Source of the DNA: Sphingomonas sp. BK580
Lineage (GTDB): Bacteria; Pseudomonadota; Alphaproteobacteria; Sphingomonadales; Sphingomonadaceae
Direction: 5' to 3'
Length of the DNA stretch: 64,000 bases
NCBI RefSeq assembly: GCF_014194975.1
Contig: NZ_JACIAY010000006.1
Location: 186,001-250,000 of the forward strand
Positions 1 to 6,096 of the stretch are shown here, in pieces (positions within the stretch are counted from its first letter, which is position 1; each line of letters starts with the position of its first letter). Below the pieces are notes generated by a model. That model had not been told where the DNA came from, ran no database searches, and worked only from the letters and a program-made list of their open reading frames with translations. The translations under genes were made by a program, and so were the position numbers.

Positions 1-1
1 C

Positions 2-799
2 GGCCTGCTGTACGGCTGGGGCGCGCTCGACTTCGCGGGCGGCACCGTGGTCCACATTAACGCGGGCATCGCCGGCCTGGTCGGCTGCCTCATCATCGGC
101 AAGCGCCACGGCTACAAGAGCGAGCCGATGCCGCCGCACTCGCTGACGATGACGATGATCGGCGCCTCCTTGCTGTGGGTCGGCTGGTTCGGCTTCAACG
201 CCGGCTCGAACCTCGAGGCCAACGGCGCTGCCGCGCTCGCCTTCATCAATACCTTCGTCGCCACCGCGGGGGCCGCGGTCGCCTGGGCGGTGATCGAGCA
301 GGTGGTGCACAAGAAGCCGTCGCTGCTCGGCGGCGTGTCGGGCGCGGTCGCGGGGCTGGTCGCGATCACCCCGGCGGCGGGCTTCGCCGCGCCGATGACC
401 TCGATCCTCCTCGGCATGGTGGCGAGCGCGGTGTGCTTCTTCTTCGTCACGACGGTGAAGAACAAGCTCGGCTACGACGACACGCTCGACGTGTTCGGCA
501 TCCACTGCGTCGGCGGGATCGTCGGCGCGATCGGGACCGGCATCGTCGCGGCGCCGTCGCTCGGCGGGCAGGGCTGGATCGACTACACCCAGTTCCCCTC
601 GGTCGCAGGCAGCTACGACATCGCCGGGCAGGTCTGGACCCAGATCAAGGCGGTGGTGCTGACGCTGGTGCTCTCGGGCGGCGTCTCGGCGGTGCTGTTC
701 CTCGGGCTCAAGGCCACGATGGGGCTGCGTCCCTCGCTCGAGGTCGAGAGCGAGGGCCTCGACATCAACGAGCACGGCGAGCGCGCCTACAATTACTGA
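2..799 (+). CDS. amtB: Ammonium transporter (Amt/MEP/Rh family), 5'-truncated
   Basis: Inner-membrane ammonium channel. The reading frame is open from the first bases of the window, so the N-terminal part lies outside and only about 265 C-terminal residues are present. Both conserved pore histidines of the family are visible: the first in VVHINAG at the very start, the second in FGIHCVGG near the middle. Successive hydrophobic helices and Gly-rich turns (FGFNAGS, GGVSGAVAG) fit Amt. The hydrophilic tail after GLRPSLEVESEG is the part that normally contacts the PII protein GlnK, whose gene would be expected upstream, outside the window. A strong terminator follows at 864-895. The family call is secure; the exact paralogue is not. 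Confidence 0.95.
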   Translation, partial: GLLYGWGALDFAGGTVVHINAGIAGLVGCLIIGKRHGYKSEPMPPHSLTMTMIGASLLWVGWFGFNAGSNLEANGAAALAFINTFVATAGAAVAWAVIEQVVHKKPSLLGGVSGAVAGLVAITPAAGFAAPMTSILLGMVASAVCFFFVTTVKNKLGYDDTLDVFGIHCVGGIVGAIGTGIVAAPSLGGQGWIDYTQFPSVAGSYDIAGQVWTQIKAVVLTLVLSGGVSAVLFLGLKATMGLRPSLEVESEGLDINEHGERAYNY

Positions 800-863
800 C
801 GATATCGCGGGCGGCGCCTCACGCCGCCGCCCGCCCACGACGTTCCTCCTGCGGACGCTCCTC

Positions 864-895
864 GGCCCGGTATGGCGACATACCGGGCCCTTTTT
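864..895 (+). terminator. Rho-independent terminator after amtB
   Basis: A perfect 11-bp stem (864-874 pairing with 879-889, GGCCCGGTATG with CATACCGGGCC) closes a GCGA tetraloop and is followed by C then TTTTT. It lies 65 bp after the amtB stop. A further GC-rich hairpin without a T tract sits at about 808-835. Confidence 0.93.
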
Positions 896-1119
896 CTCGT
901 TTGGGGCGGTGTTCCCGTGCACGCAGGAACCCGATGCCACGTAGGAGGGCCCTGGTTGCCCACGGCTCGCGCGGGCGGAGGAGCACGACGGCGCCCGCCA
1001 TGCTGCATCCATGCTGCGCCGCACGATGGTCATGGCCACGGCGAACCGCTATATAAGAAGACGAGAGCCGGGCGACCCCGGGAATCGTGGCCCCGGCTCC
1101 GCAGAGGAGAGGATGTGCC
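896..1119. other. Gap between amtB terminator and 44-aa ORF
   Basis: No convincing gene. The stretch from about 909 resembles half of the GTTCCCG-type palindromic repeats seen at 9023 and 50339. A TATATAA run at about 1051 lies 70 bp before the small ORF and could be part of its promoter, but no matching -35 hexamer stands out. Confidence 0.4.
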
Positions 1120-1254
1120 ATGACGACGATCAAACATGTCGGCGAGCAGGGCGCGGTGGTGGTCGGGGCGGCGGCCGCCTTCACCGCCGCCGTCTATCTC
1201 GCGCAGTTCGCCGCCGACGCGGTGGTGTTCCTGGGCGAGTGGGTGTTGCGCTGA
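1120..1254 (+). CDS. Small hydrophobic protein, 44 aa, unknown function
   Basis: An ATG-started ORF of 44 codons too short for usual gene lists. It reads MTTIKHVGEQGAVVVG and then a roughly 22-residue hydrophobic segment, ending FLGEWVLR. The purine-rich GAGGAGAGG at 1104-1112 is a good Shine-Dalgarno sequence about 7 bases before the ATG, which is the main reason for believing it. The product would be a single-pass membrane peptide. It stands alone between the amtB terminator and a repeat region. No family is recognised. Confidence 0.6.
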   Translation: MTTIKHVGEQGAVVVGAAAAFTAAVYLAQFAADAVVFLGEWVLR

Positions 1255-1369
1255 AGGTCGAGACGGGGCGGCGATCGCGAGACGTTGAGGCTGCGCTGAC
1301 GCCGTCGCGGACGCGCGGCGCGCAGCCCCACCTTACCTCTGATCTTCCATCTCTCGCACCCTCGACTTT

Positions 1370-1463
1370 CGTCATCCCCGCGGGGGCGGGGATCCTGACA
1401 CGCAGGTTCCGCTGAGAGGCGCGACGTCAGCGTGCACGGATCCCCGCCTTCGCGGGGATGACG
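1370..1463. repeat. Palindromic intergenic repeat, family A, copy 1
   Basis: Outer arms CGTCATCCCCGC and GCGGGGATGACG flank an inner pair of GGGGATC/GGATCCCCGCC stems and a conserved centre containing GCGACGTCAGC. Two more copies are at 31710-31804 and 49159-49253. It lies in the 1255-1646 gap, which otherwise holds nothing recognisable except the ribosome binding site of the next gene. Confidence 0.85.
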
Positions 1464-1646
1464 GTTGGGAGCAAGATGCAGGATCACGCTCCGGTAGCAC
1501 GGCCAGCGTAGAGCGGTGCTCCCTCGTAGCAAGGGTCCGGCGCTGAAGCCGAGCACTCGTCGCCGGGAACGTTCCCAATACCCATTGTTCTCGCGACGTG
1601 TGCCTGCGATACCTCTCGGCAAACAACGCCACGGGAGGGAAACAGC

Positions 1647-2600
1647 GTGCGACCGATCTTGATGGGGCTCGCCGTCGCGGCGATGTCCGCTCCCGCCGCC
1701 GCGCAGGCGCCCGCCACGCCCGAGCAGCTGGCGCAGGCTCGCATGGCCGTCGGCGACGCCGTCGCCCGCCCGCAGAGCCTCGTCCTCGCCGACGTGCCGC
1801 GCCCCACCGGCGAGGCACGCGCGCTGCTGAACGGGCGCGACCTCGCCGGCTGGCACCCTTGGCTGGGCTATCCCGACCCCTCGGTGACCTATCGCGACCA
1901 GCCCGGCGCGACGCCGATCGGCACGACGCGCGACACCGCGGGAGACTTCGCGGTCCGACCGATCGACGGCCGCCCCGCGCTGTGGGTCAAGGGCGAGACC
2001 TGGGGCGCGCTCGTCCACGACGCAGACCTGCGCGACTACCACCTGCGGCTACAGTATCGCTGGGGCGCCAAGCGCTGGGCGCCGCGGCTCGGCCAGCCGC
2101 CCAACAACGGGCTGCTCTATCACACCCATGGCGCGCCGGGCGCGGTGTTCGGCACGTGGCAGCCGTCTGTCGAGTTCGAGATCATGCAGGGCTCGACCGG
2201 CATGGCGGTGGCGGTGGGGCGCGACGTGCGCCTGCGCACCACCGCCGCGCTCGACCCGACGCTCGTCTCGCCGCCGGTGCGTTACCGCCAGGGCGGGCGG
2301 CCGGTCGAGATCGTCAACGGCACGCTGATCTGGAACGTCGAGAACGCGCGCGACGCGGAGAAGCCGGCGGGGCAGTGGAACACGCTCGACCTCTACGTGC
2401 TCGGCGACCGCGCCGTGCACGTCGTCAACGGCGTGCCGGTCATGGTCGTGGAGGGTCTGGCGACGGTCGACGCCGCGGGCAAGCGCACCCCGCTGACGCA
2501 CGGGAGCGTCCAGCTCCAGTCGGAGGGTGCGGAAACCTGGTTCCGCGACATCACGGTCGAGCCGATCGACCGTTTGCCGCGGGTGGTGGCGAAGGAGTGA
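1647..2600 (+). CDS. Secreted DUF1080 / 3-keto-disaccharide hydrolase-domain protein
   Basis: The 317-aa product starts with a signal peptide (MRPILMGLAVAAMSAPAAAQA, cleavage after AQA near residue 20). It then has the DUF1080 (3-keto-disaccharide hydrolase, LamG-like jelly-roll) pattern: LLNGRDLAGWH near residue 60, an NNGLLYHTHG segment, the VEFEIMQGS strand, and a C-terminal SVQLQSEGAETWFRDITVEPI strand. The start is GTG, chosen because GGGAGGG lies 7 bases upstream and the signal peptide begins there. Members of this fold act on modified sugars in the periplasm; which substrate is used here cannot be told. It is monocistronic, bounded by repeats on both sides. Confidence 0.85.
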   Translation: MRPILMGLAVAAMSAPAAAQAPATPEQLAQARMAVGDAVARPQSLVLADVPRPTGEARALLNGRDLAGWHPWLGYPDPSVTYRDQPGATPIGTTRDTAGDFAVRPIDGRPALWVKGETWGALVHDADLRDYHLRLQYRWGAKRWAPRLGQPPNNGLLYHTHGAPGAVFGTWQPSVEFEIMQGSTGMAVAVGRDVRLRTTAALDPTLVSPPVRYRQGGRPVEIVNGTLIWNVENARDAEKPAGQWNTLDLYVLGDRAVHVVNGVPVMVVEGLATVDAAGKRTPLTHGSVQLQSEGAETWFRDITVEPIDRLPRVVAKE

Positions 2601-2610
2601 GGCCGATCAC

Positions 2611-2844
2611 TCCTCCCCGGCACGGGGAGGGGGACCGCCGCGCGTAGTGCGGCGGTGGAGGGGGCTCTCCGCAGATCGCGGCGTCCGCGGGTTTGCTTAA
2701 CCAAGTGCAGCGAGTGAGGAAGCCCCCCTCCACCACCGGCCTGAGGCCGGCGTGAGGGCTTTGGCGCGCCCCCGGCACGCCAAGATCGTGTCCGGGGGAC
2801 ACGATCTCGCCCGCACGCCCCCCTCCCCGCGGAGCGGGGAGGAT
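2611..2844. repeat. Composite palindromic repeat, family B, copy 1
   Basis: Begins TCCTCCCCGGCACGGGGAGG and ends CCCTCCCCGCGGAGCGGGGAGGA. It contains inner GGCGGTGGAGGGGG and CCCCCTCCACCACC arms, so the whole 234-bp block can fold as nested hairpins. Related blocks are at 5903-6042 and 8876-9013. It fills most of the 2601-3015 gap; the rest is GC-rich with the tandem motif at 2982-3004. Confidence 0.8.
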
Positions 2845-2981
2845 CGTCGCCCGCAAGTCGCGCTGTCCTAACGGCCCGCAGCTGTGCCACATGGGCGTCA
2901 TGCCCGTCCCCGAGCCCGACCGCCCCGCGCGACCCGCCCGCCGCCGACTCCACGTTCACACCCCGCGCGACACGCGCCAGC

Positions 2982-3004
2982 GACTCAACATTCGCAACAT
3001 TCGC
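2982..3004 (+). repeat. Tandem AACATTCGC element in the nadB leader
   Basis: GACTC is followed by two perfect tandem copies of AACATTCGC, ending 11 bases before the nadB ATG. The identical 23-bp string occurs on the minus strand at 27837-27859, where it overlaps the start of era. In both places it would read TQHSQHS in the frame of the following gene, though upstream of nadB no start codon precedes it. Confidence 0.8.
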
Positions 3005-3015
3005 GGGCTAAGCGC

Positions 3016-4599
3016 ATGACACAGAGCGACGTCCTGATCGTCGGCTCGGGCGCGGCCGGGCTCACCGCGGCGCTCAACCTGGCCGACCGCTTCGCCGTCA
3101 CCGTGCTCGCCAAGGGCGCGCTCAACGAGGGCAGCACCGCCTGGGCGCAGGGCGGGATCGCCGCGGTGCTCGAGCCCGGCGACACGTTCGAGCACCACGT
3201 CGAGGACACGATGGTCGCGGGCGCGGGGCTCAACGATCGCGCGATCGTCGAGTTCGTGGTCGAGCGCGCGCCTGCCGCGATCGCGCGGTTGCGCGCGCTG
3301 GGCGTGCCGTTTGCAGAGGAAGGAGGCGCGCTCCACCTCACGCGCGAGGGCGGCCACTCGCACCGCCGCATCGTCCACGTCGCCGACGCGACCGGTTGGG
3401 CGGTGCAGGAGGCACTCCAGCGCGCCGCAGAGGCGCATCCCAACATCACGCTGGTCCCCGACCAGGTCGCGATCGACCTCGCCACCAGCCGCCACGAGGA
3501 GCGCTACTCGGGCGCGGGCAACGTCTGGGGCGTCTACGCGATCGACCGGCGCACCGGCGCGGTCGAGGTGCATACCGCGCGCGCGACGATCCTGGCGACT
3601 GGCGGGGCGGGGCGGACCTATCTCTTCTCCACCGCGCCGCGCGGTGCCACCGGGGACGGGATCGCGATGGCGTGGCGCGCCGGCGCGCGCGTCGCCAACA
3701 TGGAATTCATGCAGTTCCACCCGACCTGCCTGTACCATCTCGAGGTCAAGAACTTCCTGATCACCGAGGCGGTGCGCGGCGAGGGCGGGCACCTGATCAA
3801 CCCCACCACGGGGCGGCGCTTCATGCCGTGGTACGACGACCGGCTCGAGCTCGCCCCGCGCGACGTGGTGGCGCGCGCGATCGACGCCGAGATCAAGCGC
3901 TACGGGCTCGACTTCGTCCACCTCGACATCAGCCACATGCCCGCCGAGTTCGTGCGCGCGCATTTCCCCAACATTCACGAGAAGCTCCTCGGGCTCGGCA
4001 TCGACATGACGGCCCAGCCGATCCCGGTGGTGCCGGCGCAGCATTACACCTGCGGCGGGATCGTGGTGGACCGCGACGGCCGCACCGATCTGCCCGGCCT
4101 CTACGCCGCGGGCGAGTGCACCCAGTCGGGGTTGCACGGCGCCAACCGGCTCGCCTCCAACTCGCTGCTCGAATGTTTCGTCTTCGGCGAGGCGGCGGCG
4201 CAGCATATCGCGCGGCATTGGGACTCGCTGCCGCCGCCCCCCGCCGTGCGCGCGTGGGACGAGAGCCGCGTCACCGACTCCGACGAGGAGGTGGTGATCA
4301 AGCAGAACTGGACCGAGATCCGCCGGTTCATGTGGAACTACGTGGGGATCGTGCGCACCACCAAGCGGCTCGAGCGCGCACAGCACCGGATCGACCTGCT
4401 GCGCAGCGAGGTGGAGGACTATTACGGCCACTTCCGCGTCACCCCCGACCTGATCGAGCTGCGCAACCTGCTCCAGGTGGCCGAGCTGATCGTCCGCTCG
4501 GCGCTTCACCGGCACGAGAGCCGCGGGCTTCACTATACGCTCGACTGGCCCGAGACACTCGATGCACCCGCCGACACCGTGCTGGTCCCGCGCGCCTGA
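3016..4599 (+). CDS. nadB: L-aspartate oxidase
   Basis: Flavoenzyme of the first step of de novo NAD synthesis: L-aspartate to iminoaspartate, which quinolinate synthase NadA then uses. The 527-aa protein opens with the FAD-binding dinucleotide motif (VLIVGSGAAGLTAAL, residues about 5-20). It has GGIAAVL, the GGHSHRRIVH substrate region, HYTCGGIVVD, and the diagnostic HGANRLASNSLLE near residue 375. The length is typical of NadB, and the C-terminal helical domain rules out a plain succinate dehydrogenase subunit. The ATG at 3016 was chosen because the FAD motif follows directly; no strong ribosome binding site is visible. nadA and nadC are not adjacent. Confidence 0.96.
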   Translation: MTQSDVLIVGSGAAGLTAALNLADRFAVTVLAKGALNEGSTAWAQGGIAAVLEPGDTFEHHVEDTMVAGAGLNDRAIVEFVVERAPAAIARLRALGVPFAEEGGALHLTREGGHSHRRIVHVADATGWAVQEALQRAAEAHPNITLVPDQVAIDLATSRHEERYSGAGNVWGVYAIDRRTGAVEVHTARATILATGGAGRTYLFSTAPRGATGDGIAMAWRAGARVANMEFMQFHPTCLYHLEVKNFLITEAVRGEGGHLINPTTGRRFMPWYDDRLELAPRDVVARAIDAEIKRYGLDFVHLDISHMPAEFVRAHFPNIHEKLLGLGIDMTAQPIPVVPAQHYTCGGIVVDRDGRTDLPGLYAAGECTQSGLHGANRLASNSLLECFVFGEAAAQHIARHWDSLPPPPAVRAWDESRVTDSDEEVVIKQNWTEIRRFMWNYVGIVRTTKRLERAQHRIDLLRSEVEDYYGHFRVTPDLIELRNLLQVAELIVRSALHRHESRGLHYTLDWPETLDAPADTVLVPRA

Positions 4600-4743
4600 G
4601 CCGTGGAGCCGCTCCGCCGCACCGCCCGCTCCACCGTTCGTCGCGCCGCGGCCAAGGATCGTCGCAGCGGCGAGTCGCAGCACTTTGTGTCCGCGTCATT
4701 TTTGTCCACAGACGCGAGTCAAGCGGGGTTGGTGGCGGCGGAT

Positions 4744-5871
4744 ATGGGTACTCGGACTTTCGGACGCCGCGCCGCGATCGTCGGCTGGACGCTGCTGATC
4801 GCGGGCTGCGGCGCTGGTGCGGGCTCGGCCTTGATCCCCGCGGCACCGCCCAGGCCCTTGGTGTCGATACCGGTGCCGCTCGCCGCGGTGCCGCCGCCCC
4901 CGCCGCCGCGCCGTTCGGCCGCGCCGCGCGCGCTCCAGGCCCGCGTCGAGCAGCTCATCCGGAACTTCCCGGGCAAGGCGGGCGCGGCGATCGTCGCGGT
5001 GGACGAGGACTGGGTGGTGCAGCAGGGCGGCGATCTCAGCCTGCCGCAGCAGAGCGTCAGCAAGACCTGGGTGGCGATGACGGTGCTGTCGCAGCGCGAC
5101 GCTGGGAGGCTCACGCTCGACGACCCGGTGCTGGTCACGCGCGACGATCTCACGCTGTTCCACCAGCCGATCGCGGGTCTCGTCGGCGCCAACGGTTATC
5201 GCACCACCGTCGGCGGGCTGCTGACGCGTGCGCTGACGCAGAGCGACAACACCGCGAACGACCGGCTGCTGACGGTGGTCGGCGGCCCGGCGGCGGTGCG
5301 GCGCTTCATCGCCCAGCACCAGCTCGGCGCGATCAAGTTCGGTCCGGGCGAGCGGCTGCTGCAGAGCGGTACCGCAGGACTGACCTGGAACCAGTCGATG
5401 GCGATGGGGCGCGGCTTCGAGGCGGCGCGCGCCCGGCTCGACCCGGCGGCGCGCCGCGCGGCGCTGCAGCGCTACATCGACAACCCGCCCGACGGCGCCG
5501 CGCCGGTGGCGATCGCGGGCGCGCTGGCGCGGCTGGCGCGCGGCGAGCTCCTCAGCGAGACGTCGACGCGCATCCTGCTCGACACGATGGCGGCCTCGCG
5601 CACCGGCCACGCGCGGCTGCGTGCCGCCACGCCGCCGGGCTGGAAGGTGGCGCACAAGACGGGGACGGGACAGGATTTCGGCGCGCGCAACGCGGGCTTC
5701 AACGACGTCGGCCTGCTCACCGCGCCGGACGGGCGACGCTACGCCATCGCGGTGATGATCGGCGACACCACCGCGCCGATGCGGCTGCGCCAGCAGCTGA
5801 TCCAGAACGTCTGCGCGGCGCTCACCGGCGCGCAGCCGCGCGCGACGGGGGGCGACGAGGACGGGACGTGA
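4744..5871 (+). CDS. Class A beta-lactamase-like serine hydrolase, predicted lipoprotein
   Basis: The 375-aa product has an N-terminal signal and lipobox LIAGC (Cys near residue 22), then a Pro-rich linker and a serine beta-lactamase/transpeptidase domain. All class A landmarks are visible: S104-V-S-K107 (SxxK), S167-D-N169 (SDN), E203-R-L-L-Q, which sits where the ExxLN omega-loop motif is expected (36 residues after SDN), and K305-T-G307. It would act in the periplasm, anchored to a membrane. The Gln in place of the usual Asn of ExxLN is unusual. The frame stays open upstream to 4603, but the ATG at 4744 places the signal peptide correctly. Beta-lactamase activity against a real drug is possible but unproven. 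Confidence 0.85.
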   Translation: MGTRTFGRRAAIVGWTLLIAGCGAGAGSALIPAAPPRPLVSIPVPLAAVPPPPPPRRSAAPRALQARVEQLIRNFPGKAGAAIVAVDEDWVVQQGGDLSLPQQSVSKTWVAMTVLSQRDAGRLTLDDPVLVTRDDLTLFHQPIAGLVGANGYRTTVGGLLTRALTQSDNTANDRLLTVVGGPAAVRRFIAQHQLGAIKFGPGERLLQSGTAGLTWNQSMAMGRGFEAARARLDPAARRAALQRYIDNPPDGAAPVAIAGALARLARGELLSETSTRILLDTMAASRTGHARLRAATPPGWKVAHKTGTGQDFGARNAGFNDVGLLTAPDGRRYAIAVMIGDTTAPMRLRQQLIQNVCAALTGAQPRATGGDEDGT

Positions 5872-5902
5872 GGGGGCTGGTGCAGTGTCTAGCGGGCGAT
5901 CG

Positions 5903-6042
5903 ATCCTCCCCCGAAGGGGGAGGTGGCAGCGCGCAGCGCTGACGGAGGGGTATCGCCAGAGGTGAGTCCGGCGACACTCACCAGCCGGGTCACTCCTCCG
6001 TCAGGCCTGCGGCCTGCCAACTCCCCTCACGGGGGGAGGATC
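5903..6042. repeat. Composite palindromic repeat, family B, copy 2
   Basis: Outer arms ATCCTCCCCCGAAGGGGGAGG and CTCCCCTCACGGGGGGAGGAT, inner arms GACGGAGGGGT and ACTCCTCCGTC. It fills the space between the beta-lactamase-like gene and polA. Confidence 0.8.
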
Positions 6043-6096
6043 ACGCCGACCACAACCCCGGTTTCCCACACGGCCAATCCGGTTTAGGGCAGCGCG

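Noticed and set aside
175..1056. Long open frame antisense or offset to amtB and following region
   Set aside because: Arg-rich composition typical of out-of-frame translation in GC-rich DNA; the AmtB frame is clear.
800..1119. Possible tRNA or small RNA in this gap
   Set aside because: No cloverleaf or T-loop pattern was found. The hairpins seen are a terminator and repeat fragments.
1370..1463. Possible CRISPR-like array from the ATCCCCGC hairpins
   Set aside because: There are only two inverted arms per site with no direct repeats and regular spacers, and no cas genes in the window.
2956..4683. 575-codon minus-strand frame across nadB
   Set aside because: It mirrors nadB, is rich in Arg, Asp, Val and His with no domain, and nadB has strong signatures on the other strand.
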